DNA of 64,000 bases, taken from the NCBI GenBank assembly GCA_963704075.1, contig CAVPGV010000009.1, forward strand, positions 124,001 to 188,000, given 5' to 3'. This DNA is from JADKAV01 sp963704075. Lineage in GTDB: Bacteria; Actinomycetota; Actinomycetes; S36-B12; UBA10799. Below are positions 8,698-16,994 of this stretch, in pieces. Both the position numbers and the translations under genes were made by a program. The notes beneath the pieces are model-generated. The model saw only the letters and a program-made list of their open reading frames with translations. It was not told the DNA's origin and searched no databases. The stretch's first letter is position 1; each line of letters opens with the position of its first letter.

Positions 8698-9753
8698 TCA
8701 CGATGTCGCGCGAGCGACCACACCGCGGCCGTCGGCCTCGACCCGCAGATCCTCCTCGGAGGCGTCCAGCAGGATCGCGTCGCCGGGCGCGAGCACGACG
8801 TTGCCGGCCGCGAGTTCGCCCTGCAGGCACAACACTGTGCGGGCCGCCCCGGTCTTGGCCGTGAATCCGGCGTCCGCCAGGGACACCACCGAGAAGGGCG
8901 CGCCGTGCGGCGCGTAGGTGGCCACACCGTCAACCCGGTCGGGATCGCATGGGTGTGGCTGACCGGACACGGACAAGGCGGCCAGAGCCGCGTCGATGGC
9001 GACCGTCTTACTCGTCAGCCCGAGTCTTAGCACGTTGTCACTTGCCGTCATCACCTCGACCCCGAGGCCCTGCACGTAGGCATGGACCGTACCCGGTTCG
9101 ACGTACACGGACTCGCCGGGGGCCAGCGTGCGCGCGTTCAGCAGGGCAGCAACGAACACGCCAGGATCATCGGGGTAGCAGGCGATAACCTGCTCGATCA
9201 CATCCGAGGCCAACTGCGGCAGTCCCGCCGCCGCCATCGCGGCGGACAGTTGCGGAGCCGTGTCTACCACCACGTCCATGGGCAACGTCAGGAGCCCACG
9301 GATGCAGCCAGGCAGGTCACCGGCTCGCAGCGCGTCGGTGGCTTGGGCCACCTGCGGCCCCAGATGCGCGAAGACCTCCGCGCTGATGTGTGTCTCCCGG
9401 AACCCTTCCAGGATGGTGAACGGCTCGACGGCGATCAGGATCTCCGCCTTGGCGTACGGGTCGGGCAGCAGCTGGGGGCCCTGCGGATCCGAGCGCTGAG
9501 AAGCGAACTGGGCCTGCGCGAAGTCCGCCGAAGGATGGATCTGGATCGACAGTGGCCGGGCCGCAGCCAGAATCTTCGTCAAGATCGGCATCTGGACGTC
9601 CAACTGCCCGCCGTCACGGGGCACGGATGGGCCATTGGGGTGGGTTCCGAACCACAGCTCTGCCTGCGGACCGCCGGTCGGGTCGGTCCACCGCGCCAGG
9701 CCGTCCACCTGCCCCCAGTCGTAGGCCTGCAAGTAGCCACGCACTATGTCCAT
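8698..9753 (-). CDS. manA: Mannose-6-phosphate isomerase, class I
   Basis: Interconverts fructose-6-phosphate and mannose-6-phosphate and so feeds GDP-mannose synthesis. The 351-residue protein shows the type I PMI metal site: the Gln/His of LSIQIHPSADFAQ near residue 95, a Glu in the following YAKAEI block, and the His of VEPGTVHAYVQG near residue 245. Start ATG 9753 has AGGAGGAA upstream; the frame is open further but that site decides it. It lies 31 bp downstream of the SIS-domain gene, in the same order as mycobacteria (manB, SIS gene, manA). Confidence 0.93.
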   Translation of the reverse strand: MDIVRGYLQAYDWGQVDGLARWTDPTGGPQAELWFGTHPNGPSVPRDGGQLDVQMPILTKILAAARPLSIQIHPSADFAQAQFASQRSDPQGPQLLPDPYAKAEILIAVEPFTILEGFRETHISAEVFAHLGPQVAQATDALRAGDLPGCIRGLLTLPMDVVVDTAPQLSAAMAAAGLPQLASDVIEQVIACYPDDPGVFVAALLNARTLAPGESVYVEPGTVHAYVQGLGVEVMTASDNVLRLGLTSKTVAIDAALAALSVSGQPHPCDPDRVDGVATYAPHGAPFSVVSLADAGFTAKTGAARTVLCLQGELAAGNVVLAPGDAILLDASEEDLRVEADGRGVVARATS

Positions 9754-9784
9754 GGATTCCTCCTGCTTGGTTGTGCCCCGCGGG

Positions 9785-10969
9785 TTACGGCCCATCCCCT
9801 TCATCCGGGGATCGGGGATTCCGACGGCCGAACCGGGGGTCGAGGTCCCCGGCGCTGCGAGACGGATCGCGGCGCTGCATGAGCGCGGTGTAGACACTGG
9901 CGAAATCGACCAGCCCCACCAGGTCGGCGAGTTGTTCGATGGCGTGTCCGCCATGCGCCATGACGGACTCGTACGGCACGGCGGCGCGCTCACAGGTCTG
10001 GATGACCGCCTCGGCGATCGCGCTGGTGTCCGGATGCTCGGAGGCGTCGCGCAAGAGCATCACCCGTAGTCGCGGTTGCGGCTGATCGTCCAGCGTGCGA
10101 TCGCGGAAGAGATCTTCTTGCGGTGAGCGCTGCGCCCACGGACCGGCCAGCAGTCCGGCGTGGGTCCGCACCGCCTCCGGTAGGACGCCGACCACACTGG
10201 GCCAGTCGGCGTTCTCGGCCAACTGCCGTCCGAGGCGCCGTGCAGCCACCGCCCCCAGATCACCACTGCCCCACACCAACGGCAGCCCCGAGGTCAGGTG
10301 CATGCTCAACGCCTTGGCGGGGTTGTCGGTCGACGGCACCTCCACACCGCAGGCGAGCGCACGCTCATCGAGGGTGTTGGCGGCACCGGCCAGACCGTGC
10401 CGGGCGTGGGCGACCAGACCCAGTTCCCCGGCCAGCAGGATCAATGGCGCCGACAGCGCCCACAGCAGGGACCTGGCCTTCTGCACGTCCTGCATGACGC
10501 TCAGGCGCGAGACCGGCCAGAACCACACGCCGCGGGCGCCGGCGCACGCCTCGTGCAGCGGGGAATCCGCGGCCCCCAGACCCAGCACCGAACTGCCGCG
10601 ACGTTGTGCCTCGGTGGCCACGGTGAGGATCTCGGGGGTCCGGCCGGACGCCGACACCGCCACGACGAGGTCCATCGGGCCGACCCAGCCGGGCAGCGTG
10701 GGACCACCGATCGCGAACACCGGCAGCGGGGAACCCCGGCCGGCCACCGCGGCCAGCACCTCGCCCGGCGCACTCGAGCCACCGGCGCCCACTACGCACA
10801 GGCTGCGGGGCCGGCCCTGCCCGCCGAGTATGGACAGGATCTCAGCGGAATCGGAATCCAGCGCCGCCCGGATCGCCGCCCCCGCGCCCGCGGTACTGGC
10901 CAGCATGCGGCCGGCATCGATGCGCACCAGCGCCTCGGGCTCGTCGAGCAGGCTGTCTTCCAGGCTCAC
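9785..10969 (-). CDS. SIS-domain sugar isomerase-like protein (TobH-like)
   Basis: Protein of 394 residues with a sugar isomerase (SIS) fold related to bifunctional phosphoglucose/phosphomannose isomerases. It has a first SIS half with CVVGAGGSSAPGEV and VVAVSASGRTPEIL, and a C-terminal half ending in the helix AIEQLADLVGLVDFASVY. Homologues sit between manB and manA in many actinobacteria (Rv3256c-like). The enzymatic reaction is uncertain; a role in mannose-phosphate supply is inferred from position. GTG 10969 overlaps the stop of the Trm112-like gene (GTGA). Confidence 0.8.
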   Translation of the reverse strand: MSLEDSLLDEPEALVRIDAGRMLASTAGAGAAIRAALDSDSAEILSILGGQGRPRSLCVVGAGGSSAPGEVLAAVAGRGSPLPVFAIGGPTLPGWVGPMDLVVAVSASGRTPEILTVATEAQRRGSSVLGLGAADSPLHEACAGARGVWFWPVSRLSVMQDVQKARSLLWALSAPLILLAGELGLVAHARHGLAGAANTLDERALACGVEVPSTDNPAKALSMHLTSGLPLVWGSGDLGAVAARRLGRQLAENADWPSVVGVLPEAVRTHAGLLAGPWAQRSPQEDLFRDRTLDDQPQPRLRVMLLRDASEHPDTSAIAEAVIQTCERAAVPYESVMAHGGHAIEQLADLVGLVDFASVYTALMQRRDPSRSAGDLDPRFGRRNPRSPDEGDGP

Positions 10970-11163
10970 GACGGGTCCGTGACCCCCACGACGCCGCTGG
11001 GCCCCGCGGTCGCCTGGTCGAGCAGCATCACCGGGATGCCGTCACGAATGGGGAACACTGCTTCACAGACTGTGCAACGCAAACCCTCGTCGACCTGCGC
11101 CACTTCGGCGTGTCGGGGACAGGGGCAGGCCAATACATTCAGGAGCAACGGGTCCAGACTCAC
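10966..11163 (-). CDS. Trm112/UPF0434-family small zinc-binding protein
   Basis: Small protein of 65 residues with paired cysteines (LACPCPRH and CTVCEAVFPI), typical of the Trm112-like family. In other domains these proteins activate methyltransferases; the bacterial role is unclear. Two GTG codons are possible (11169 and 11163). I choose 11163 because TAGGCT (11171-11176) lies exactly 7 nt upstream, matching the leaderless pattern of this window, and because the family normally begins just before LDPLLL. Confidence 0.8.
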   Translation of the reverse strand: MSLDPLLLNVLACPCPRHAEVAQVDEGLRCTVCEAVFPIRDGIPVMLLDQATAGPSGVVGVTDPS

Positions 11164-11170
11164 ACTCACC

Positions 11171-11176
11171 AGCCTA
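11171..11176 (-). promoter_or_regulatory. Predicted -10 element for the Trm112-like gene (leaderless)
   Basis: On the minus strand TAGGCT precedes GTG 11163 by 7 nt. A transcript starting at the GTG would carry the Trm112-like, SIS and manA genes. Confidence 0.45.
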
Positions 11177-11193
11177 TGCGGTCGACCCCGGGA

Positions 11194-12573
11194 TCAGCGG
11201 TAGACGGCCAGCACCTCGTCGCGCAGTTGAGCCATCTGCTGCTCGTCGGGGGCCTCCACGTTGAGCCGCAACAGCGGCTCGGTGTTGCTCGGGCGCACGT
11301 TCACCCACCACGTGCCGCCGTCCACGGTGAGTCCGTCGAGCTCCGAGAAGGTGACGTCGCGGCCCTCGAAGTGCTCACGGACGGCTTGTGTCGCCGCGGC
11401 CTGATCCGCGACTTCGGTGTTGATCTCGCCGGACAGCACGTACCGGGAGAAGGGCTCCAGCGTCTGCGAGAGTCGCGTCCCGGGCGGGGTGGCCGACAGG
11501 CTGGACAACACATGCAGGGCGGCGAGCATCCCGCTGTCGGCGCGCCAGAAGTCCCGGAAGTAGAAATGCCCCGAGTGCTCCCCGCCGAAGACGGCACCGG
11601 TTTCGGCCATCGTGGCCTTGATGAAGGAGTGACCGACGCGGGTGACCACCGGCACGCCCCCGTTCTCGGCGATGATCTCCGGCACCGCCCGGGAGGTGAT
11701 GAGATTGTGGATCACCGGAGCGCCAGGGACACGTCGCAGCTCCTGGGAGGCGATCAGCGCGGTCAGCGTCGAGGGGTTGACCAGCTCACCGCGCTCGTCG
11801 ACCACGAAACAACGGTCGGCGTCGCCGTCGAAGGCCAGACCGATGTCCGCCCTGTGCTGTTTCACCGCAGCCTGCAGATCGACCAGGTTGTCCGGATCGA
11901 TCGGGTTGGCCTCGTGGTTCGGGAAGTTCCCGTCGAGTTCGAAGTACATTTCGGTGACCTCGACGGGGAGCTTCGAGAAGACCACCGGAGCGGTGAGCCC
12001 CGCCATGCCGTTGCCTGCGTCGACCACCACCTTGAGGGGACGTTGCAGCGCGGGGACCAGGCTCACCAGGTAGTCGGCGTACTCCTCGAGCATCTCCCGC
12101 CTGGTGACACTGCCGCTCGGACCGTCGTAGCCCGGGACCCCGTGCACGACCATCTCCGCGATGTCGGCCAGCCCGCTGTCCTGGCCGACCGGAGACGCCC
12201 CCGCGCGGCACATCTTGATGCCGTTGTAGGCAGCCGGGTTGTGGCTGGCGGTGAACATCGCGCCGGGCATGTCCAGGCGGCCCGAAGCGAAGTACAGCCC
12301 GTCGGTGGAACACAGCCCGATCATGACAACGTCCACGCCGTGCTCGGTAACGCCCTTCGCGAAGGCGTCCGCGAACGCGGGTGAGGAGTCGCGCATGTCG
12401 TGGCCGATGACCACCGATCCTGCCTCCCGCAGGTCGAGTGCTTCGACGAATGCCGCACCGACGGCCTCCACGAACTCGGCGGTGATCTGTTCACCCACCA
12501 GGCCCCGCACGTCGTAGGCCTTGATCACTGCTGACACGAGGTCTGCCGGGAAGCCGGCTGCGGTCTGACTCAT
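11194..12573 (-). CDS. manB: Phosphomannomutase/phosphoglucomutase
   Basis: Converts mannose-6-phosphate to mannose-1-phosphate through a phosphoserine intermediate (called pmmA or manB in mycobacteria). The 459-residue protein has all alpha-D-phosphohexomutase landmarks: catalytic serine loop TASHNPAAYNGIK, metal loop DGDADRCF, sugar loop GEHSGHFYF and phosphate loop RPSNTEPLLR. With manA and manC nearby it completes the path from fructose-6-phosphate to GDP-mannose. ATG 12573 lies 7 nt from TAGCCT, so the mRNA is probably leaderless. Confidence 0.95.
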   Translation of the reverse strand: MSQTAAGFPADLVSAVIKAYDVRGLVGEQITAEFVEAVGAAFVEALDLREAGSVVIGHDMRDSSPAFADAFAKGVTEHGVDVVMIGLCSTDGLYFASGRLDMPGAMFTASHNPAAYNGIKMCRAGASPVGQDSGLADIAEMVVHGVPGYDGPSGSVTRREMLEEYADYLVSLVPALQRPLKVVVDAGNGMAGLTAPVVFSKLPVEVTEMYFELDGNFPNHEANPIDPDNLVDLQAAVKQHRADIGLAFDGDADRCFVVDERGELVNPSTLTALIASQELRRVPGAPVIHNLITSRAVPEIIAENGGVPVVTRVGHSFIKATMAETGAVFGGEHSGHFYFRDFWRADSGMLAALHVLSSLSATPPGTRLSQTLEPFSRYVLSGEINTEVADQAAATQAVREHFEGRDVTFSELDGLTVDGGTWWVNVRPSNTEPLLRLNVEAPDEQQMAQLRDEVLAVYR

Positions 12574-12580
12574 GACCGCC

Positions 12581-12586
12581 AGGCTA
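12581..12586 (-). promoter_or_regulatory. Predicted -10 element for manB (leaderless)
   Basis: TAGCCT on the minus strand with a 7-nt spacer to ATG 12573. It overlaps the last codons of the DUF3499 gene, so manB may have its own promoter inside the gene chain. Confidence 0.45.
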
Positions 12587-12946
12587 TTCGATGGGACGCA
12601 GGACCCGGAGGTGGCCTTTGCCACCGACCGTGAGCTGACCAGGCACTTCCGCCGCCGGGGAGGCCGGTTCGCCGACCGGGCGGGCGGCCGACCGGACCGC
12701 ATCCGCGAGTGCCTGCAACGCGTCGTGCGAGGGTTCCAAAGATGCGGGGTCCGGGTCCAGGCGGACCACGTCCCAGCCCCGCGGAGCCGTCAGCCGCGCC
12801 GAATGCTGATCGCACAGGTCGTAGGAGTGCGGTTCGGCGTACGTGGCCAGCGGGCCGAGCACGGCTGTGGAGTCGGAGTACACGTAGGTCAGCGTCGAGA
12901 CCGCCGGGCGTTGGCAGGAGGGCCGGGAGCAGCGCCGCGCGTTCAC
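12584..12946 (-). CDS. DUF3499 family protein
   Basis: Small conserved actinobacterial protein of 120 residues, unknown function, homologous to Rv3258c. It has two cysteine pairs (CSRPSC near the N-terminus and the Cys of YDLCDQH) that suggest metal binding. The conserved middle is LTYVYSDSTAVLGPLATYAE, and the tail is proline/alanine-rich. Start GTG 12946 is chosen because TACCGT lies exactly 6 nt upstream and because homologues begin a few residues before CSRPSC. It lies between whiB2/metallopeptidase and manB, as in mycobacteria. Confidence 0.85.
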   Translation of the reverse strand: MNARRCSRPSCQRPAVSTLTYVYSDSTAVLGPLATYAEPHSYDLCDQHSARLTAPRGWDVVRLDPDPASLEPSHDALQALADAVRSAARPVGEPASPAAEVPGQLTVGGKGHLRVLRPIE

Positions 12947-12952
12947 CGACCC

Positions 12953-12958
12953 ACGGTA
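12953..12958 (-). promoter_or_regulatory. Predicted -10 element for DUF3499 gene (leaderless)
   Basis: TACCGT on the minus strand, 6-nt spacer, then GTG 12946 as the first transcribed codon. Confidence 0.5.
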
Positions 12959-12989
12959 ACCCGGGGGTCGCCCGCCCTCGACATCCACC

Positions 12990-13466
12990 TCAGGCACGGG
13001 GGTATTTCGCGTCGAGCAGCGCCGGATCGAGGGCCAGGAACGCTGCGGCCTGCTCGGCCAACACGTCGGCGATCAATCCGTGCAGTGTCGCCGGGGAGCC
13101 GGCGCGCAGTTCCAAGGCCCAGCGATACACCGTGATCCGGGCCGGCAGGCCTGCGTCGGCTGGGTCGAAATGCGCCAAGCAGGGGTCGTCAGGTTCGGGG
13201 ACGTCGCTGACCGCGATCTCGATGAAACCCAACTCCGGACGGACCGCGACCAGACGGTCCCACGCGACAAGCACCTGATCGTCGAACTGGGTGGCCCGAC
13301 TGCGTGAGACGGGAACGGCTTTGGGAGCCAGCGGACCCCGGACGCCACGTCCTCTGCGGTCGCGCCGACGCATCCGCAGACGCACCCCGCGCCCGGTGAT
13401 GGTGGTTGTGGACCCGGCGTCGTCGTGCACGCCCCGATCGCTTCGGTGAGCAACCCGCATCAACAT
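12990..13466 (-). CDS. Metallopeptidase-family protein lacking HExxH (Rv3259-like)
   Basis: Conserved actinobacterial protein of 158 residues, grouped with the zincin-like metallopeptidase family. The N-terminal basic segment (RRRDRRGRGVRGPLAP) and the middle (ARITVYRWALELRAG) are typical. Where classical members carry HExxH, this protein reads LIADVLAEQAAAFLALDP, so proteolytic activity is doubtful. ATG 13466 is chosen because TAGAGT (13474-13479) lies 7 nt upstream; longer frames would run through the whiB terminator. In M. tuberculosis the homologue is on the opposite strand to whiB2; here both are on the minus strand. Confidence 0.72.
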   Translation of the reverse strand: MLMRVAHRSDRGVHDDAGSTTTITGRGVRLRMRRRDRRGRGVRGPLAPKAVPVSRSRATQFDDQVLVAWDRLVAVRPELGFIEIAVSDVPEPDDPCLAHFDPADAGLPARITVYRWALELRAGSPATLHGLIADVLAEQAAAFLALDPALLDAKYPRA

Positions 13467-13473
13467 ACGCCCG

Positions 13474-13479
13474 ACTCTA
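13474..13479 (-). promoter_or_regulatory. Predicted -10 element for the metallopeptidase-like gene
   Basis: TAGAGT on the minus strand with a 7-nt spacer to ATG 13466. It lies just downstream of the terminator hairpin at 13491-13533, consistent with a new transcription unit. Confidence 0.5.
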
Positions 13480-13490
13480 ACGGCGGGTAC

Positions 13491-13533
13491 GACAAAGGGT
13501 GGCTCACCACGCTGGTGAGCCACCCTTCGTGTC
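13491..13533 (-). terminator. Strong hairpin terminator downstream of whiB2
   Basis: A perfect 15-bp inverted repeat (arms 13495-13509 and 13513-13527, 3-nt loop) is extended by GACA/TGTC pairing at 13491-13494 and 13530-13533. It lies 59 bp past the whiB2 stop codon. There is no T-run, as is common for actinobacterial terminators. It should insulate whiB2 from the metallopeptidase-like gene. Confidence 0.8.
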
Positions 13534-13591
13534 GGTGGCGGATCAGGGTTCTTGGGGAAGGGGAAGTGGGGAAGTGCAGTGGACGGAGGGA

Positions 13592-13846
13592 TCAGCCGGC
13601 AGCGCGCTTGAGGCGGCGGCGCTCCCGTTCGGACAGGCCGCCCCAGATGCCGAACCGCTCGTCGTTCTCAAGGGCGAACTCCAAGCATTCGCGCCGGACC
13701 TCGCAGGTGCTGCAGATGCGCTTGGCCTCGCGCGTCGAGCCTCCCTTTTCGGGGAAGAAGGACTCCGGGTCGGTTTCCGCGCACAGGGCGCGCTCCTGCC
13801 AGGAGAGTTCCTCGGTCTCAGCCAACGGTAGGCGAACGATATCCAT
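13592..13846 (-). CDS. whiB2: WhiB-family iron-sulfur regulator, WhiB2/WhmD type
   Basis: Small [4Fe-4S] transcription factor needed for septation in mycobacteria and streptomycetes. The 84-residue protein has the four cluster cysteines (C22, C45, C48, C54; CSTCEVRREC), the beta-turn GIWGG at 66-70 and the basic tail SERERRRLKR. The PEKGGSTREAK segment and the neighbourhood (DUF3499, metallopeptidase, fbiA) identify it as the WhiB2 orthologue. ATG 13846 is chosen for the GGAG located 9 nt upstream; GTG 13861, in the same frame, would add five residues but has no well-spaced site. Confidence 0.9.
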   Translation of the reverse strand: MDIVRLPLAETEELSWQERALCAETDPESFFPEKGGSTREAKRICSTCEVRRECLEFALENDERFGIWGGLSERERRRLKRAAG

Positions 13847-14432
13847 GATGTTTTTCTCCACTCCCGCGCCCCGGCGCGATTGTCAGGCTCTTCCGGGCGG
13901 TGGACCCGGATCGCCATCCCGGAGGCTTCCCCGCGACCGGTGATGACAACGTTGAAATTACATGGTCGTAACTCGATCGCTCAACCGGAATCCCCAGAAT
14001 GGGCCGTTCAGAGGAGGAGAAACGCCAGAAATGGCCCAAATCTGTGGATAACTGGGACAGGAAACGCAAGCGTGACACGCCGTCGGCGCACTTTCGGCGT
14101 TCTTCGCTGCAGCCTGGCTGGAACCGTGTGCTGCCGATCGAGGTCGGTGGGAGTCTGAGCCCTCGGTGAGCACTGTGACCCGCGTGACCAGACTCTCGGG
14201 GCAGAACTACCGACCAGCCTGAATGCGAACGACCCGATCAAAGCCACCAAACGAGGGGGTTCGCACCGAGCCGATCCAGCTCGACGCTGGAAGACTCCCC
14301 ACAATTGCGAAGCGCGCCACGGCCTAGGTGCGCGACCCGGGCCCTCAGACGGCCTGGACGGTGCCCGAGGCCGCCGCTACGCCACCCCGGAACCTCGACT
14401 GCGGGGCGCCCCCGAGTCGCGACCGACCGGAA
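13847..14432. other. Region between fbiC end and whiB2 start, no gene seen
   Basis: About 590 bp, less GC-rich than the flanks in places. The right part probably ends the fbiC transcript. The left part holds the whiB2 promoter and a leader of about 100 nt. A 7-bp inverted repeat (GAGTCTG/CAGACTC) lies near 14151-14195. No convincing coding frame was found on either strand. Confidence 0.5.
13955..13984 (-). promoter_or_regulatory. Predicted SigA-type promoter for whiB2
   Basis: On the minus strand TTGAGC (13979-13984) and TAATTT (13955-13960) are separated by 18 bp, a good match to a housekeeping promoter. The start point would be near 13948, leaving an untranslated leader of about 100 nt before ATG 13846. 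This contrasts with the leaderless genes around it. Confidence 0.55.
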
Positions 14433-16946
14433 TCACCGCGCCGGACGTGGCTCGGCGCTCACCGCCCCGATCCGCTGGTAGGTCGTCGTCCGCTGCGCGG
14501 CCGGCCGACCAGCCAGTGAGGCCATCTCGTGCAGCTGCTCGACGCTGACCGAGGAGCCGTGGGCGGAGCCGGCCATCCGGCTGATGGTCTCCTCCATGAG
14601 CGTGCCGCCGAGATCGTTTGCGCCTGCCTGCAGGAGTCGGGCGGCGCCGGCGGGCCCGAGTTTCACCCACGAGACCTGGATGTTCGCAATCGCACCGTCG
14701 AGCATCAGCCTGGCCATGGCCGTCACCAGGATGTCCTCGCGCAGAGTGGATCCCGGTCTGGCCTTGCCCGCCAGGTACAAGGGCGCGTTGTGGTGCACGA
14801 ACGGCAGTCCCACGAATTCGGTGAACCCGCCTGTTCGTTGCTGGATCTCACGCAACGTGCGCAGGTGTCGGATCCAGTGCGCGGGGGTGTCCACGTGCCC
14901 GTACATCATCGTCGAACTCGACGGCAGGCCGACCTGATGCGCGGTGCTGATCACATCGATCCACGCATCGGCCGGGAGTTTGCCCTTCGTCAGGACCCAG
15001 CGCACATCGTCGTCGAGGATCTCCGCGGCCGTCCCGGGGATCGAGTCCAGACCCGACTGCTTCGCCGCCACCAGGAAATCCCGGATGCTGGTGTTGCAGC
15101 GGGCGGCGCCGTTGACCACTTCCATCGGGCTGAACGCGTGCAAGTGGATCCCGGGGGCCGCGGCCTTGACGGTCCGGGCCAGATCGAAATAGGCGGTTCC
15201 CGGCAACCGCGGATGGATGCCTCCCTGCATGCAGATCTCGGTGGCCCCCGTCTCCCAGGCCTCCAGCACCCGCTCGGTGATCTCCTGCGGGCTGAGCGTG
15301 AAGGCGTCGGCATCCGTCTCACGCTGGGCGAAGGCACAGAACCGGCAGCCCGTGTAGCAGACATTGGTGAAGTTGATGTTGCGGTTGACCACGAAAGTCA
15401 CCTCGTCACCGACTCGGCGTCGCCGTAGGGCGTCCGCGACCTCGGCGACGGAATCCACCTGGTCACCGGTCGCGGCGAACAGCGCCAGCGCCAGCGGCTC
15501 GTTGGCCTGCTCGCTGAGCGCAGCCGGGTCGCGCCGGGCCAGATCCAGGGCGACGTCGAAGTCACCGGCCCCGGACGCACTCCCGGGGACCGATCCAGGT
15601 CCCTCGATCTGGTCCCACGCACCGAAGGCGGTGTCGAAGTCGCTGCGCTGCTGCGTGTCCCGGCCGCGGATGTCGATGGTGATCGCCAGGTCGGTCCGCC
15701 CCGCTCCGCCGGCGGCGAAACCGTCGTAGTCGACCGATTCCTGCCAGGGCCGGCCAGTCGGCCGGACATCGGGAGCGAGCAGGCCCTTGTCGTCGGCCAG
15801 TGCCGCCACGAAGGGTCGCAACCTGGGGTCCAGCCAGGCGTCCCCGCGCACGATGAAGTCAGGGTGGATCGTCAGTCGTGCCGCCAGTCGAAGGCCGGCC
15901 TCCTGCGTGACCTCCCGCAGCGCCTCGATGCTCGGCCACGGCCGCTCCGGGTTGACGTGGTCGGCCGTGACCGGGCTGACTCCGCCCCAGTCGTCGATAC
16001 CCGCGCCCAGCAGTCCGGCCAGGGCTTCGGGATCGGACAGGTTCGGCGGGGCCTGCAGATGGACCGACGGCCCGAGAACCACCCGGGCAGTGGCCACGGC
16101 TGCTAGGTACTCCTCAGGACCGCAGTCGGGCACCCTGGCCATGGCGGTTCCCGGCTTCGCTCGGAAGTTCTGGATGATCACCTCCTGGATCCCGTGGAAC
16201 TCCCGCTCCACGCTGCGCAGGGCCAGCAGGGACTCGGCCCTCTCCCCGAGCGTCTCCCCGATGCCGATCAGCAGCCCGGTGGTGAAAGGGATTGCAAGCC
16301 GACCGGCATCGCGCAGCATGCGCAGTCGCACCGCGGGGTCCTTGTCCGGTGAGCCGTAGTGGACCTCGCCCGGGGTGGTGAAGAGTCGCTTGCTGCTGGT
16401 CTCCAGCATCAGGCCCATGCTCGGCGACACCGGTCGCAAGCGGGTCAACTGCTCCCAGGTGAGAACGCCGGGATTGGCGTGCGGCAGCAGTCCGGTGCGT
16501 TCGAGGATCGCGATCGCCACTGCGCGCACGTAGTCGACGGTGCTGTCGAATCCACGCGCGTCCAGCCATGCGCGCGCCGCCGGCCAGCGGTCTTCCGGGG
16601 TGTCCCCCAGGGTGAGCAGCGCCTCGGCGCATCCGGCGGCGGCCCCCCGGCGCGCGATGTCCACGGCATCGTCGATCTCCAGGAACGGCGATTTGCCCTC
16701 GCGTCGCAGAGTGGCCGGGTCGGTCGCGAAGGTGCAGTAGTGGCAGCGGTCACGGCACAAGTGGGTGACGGGCACGAAGACCTTCGGCGAATAGGTGACG
16801 GTGTCGCGCACCCGGTCGCGCAGGCCCGAGGCGATCTCGCACAGCGCTCGCAGGTCGTCTCCACGCGCTGCCAGCAACCCGGCCACCTCACCGGCATCGA
16901 GGGTGGCCGCACGTTCAGCCCGGGCCAGCGCCCGACGTAGAGTCAC
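14433..16946 (-). CDS. fbiC: FO synthase (fused CofG-CofH)
   Basis: Makes 7,8-didemethyl-8-hydroxy-5-deazariboflavin (FO), the chromophore of coenzyme F420, from tyrosine and a flavin pathway intermediate. The 837-residue protein fuses two radical SAM enzymes. The CofG half has CX3CX2C at C64, C68, C71 (CRDRCHYC). The CofH half has a second CX3CX2C near residue 530 (CYTGCRFC). The frame stays open far upstream into fbiA, but GTG 16946 has TACGCT 6 nt upstream, fits the family length and leaves 48 bp to the divergent fbiA. In mycobacteria fbiC is at a separate locus. Confidence 0.95.
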   Translation of the reverse strand: MTLRRALARAERAATLDAGEVAGLLAARGDDLRALCEIASGLRDRVRDTVTYSPKVFVPVTHLCRDRCHYCTFATDPATLRREGKSPFLEIDDAVDIARRGAAAGCAEALLTLGDTPEDRWPAARAWLDARGFDSTVDYVRAVAIAILERTGLLPHANPGVLTWEQLTRLRPVSPSMGLMLETSSKRLFTTPGEVHYGSPDKDPAVRLRMLRDAGRLAIPFTTGLLIGIGETLGERAESLLALRSVEREFHGIQEVIIQNFRAKPGTAMARVPDCGPEEYLAAVATARVVLGPSVHLQAPPNLSDPEALAGLLGAGIDDWGGVSPVTADHVNPERPWPSIEALREVTQEAGLRLAARLTIHPDFIVRGDAWLDPRLRPFVAALADDKGLLAPDVRPTGRPWQESVDYDGFAAGGAGRTDLAITIDIRGRDTQQRSDFDTAFGAWDQIEGPGSVPGSASGAGDFDVALDLARRDPAALSEQANEPLALALFAATGDQVDSVAEVADALRRRRVGDEVTFVVNRNINFTNVCYTGCRFCAFAQRETDADAFTLSPQEITERVLEAWETGATEICMQGGIHPRLPGTAYFDLARTVKAAAPGIHLHAFSPMEVVNGAARCNTSIRDFLVAAKQSGLDSIPGTAAEILDDDVRWVLTKGKLPADAWIDVISTAHQVGLPSSSTMMYGHVDTPAHWIRHLRTLREIQQRTGGFTEFVGLPFVHHNAPLYLAGKARPGSTLREDILVTAMARLMLDGAIANIQVSWVKLGPAGAARLLQAGANDLGGTLMEETISRMAGSAHGSSVSVEQLHEMASLAGRPAAQRTTTYQRIGAVSAEPRPAR

Positions 16947-16952
16947 CTGCAA

Positions 16953-16958
16953 AGCGTA
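16953..16958 (-). promoter_or_regulatory. Predicted -10 element for fbiC (leaderless)
   Basis: TACGCT on the minus strand, 6-nt spacer, GTG 16946. It lies within the 48-bp fbiC/fbiA divergent gap, so both F420 promoters must share this short region. Confidence 0.5.
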
Positions 16959-16994
16959 CGCGCGCGTGAATCCACCGGCGAAAGGCAAGGTCGT

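Noticed and set aside
13467..13523. Longer start for the metallopeptidase-like gene
   Set aside because: It would read through the whiB2 terminator hairpin, and ATG 13466 has a well-placed -10.
13847..14432. Small genes on either strand between fbiC and whiB2
   Set aside because: Candidate frames lack ribosome-binding or leaderless signals and have poor composition.
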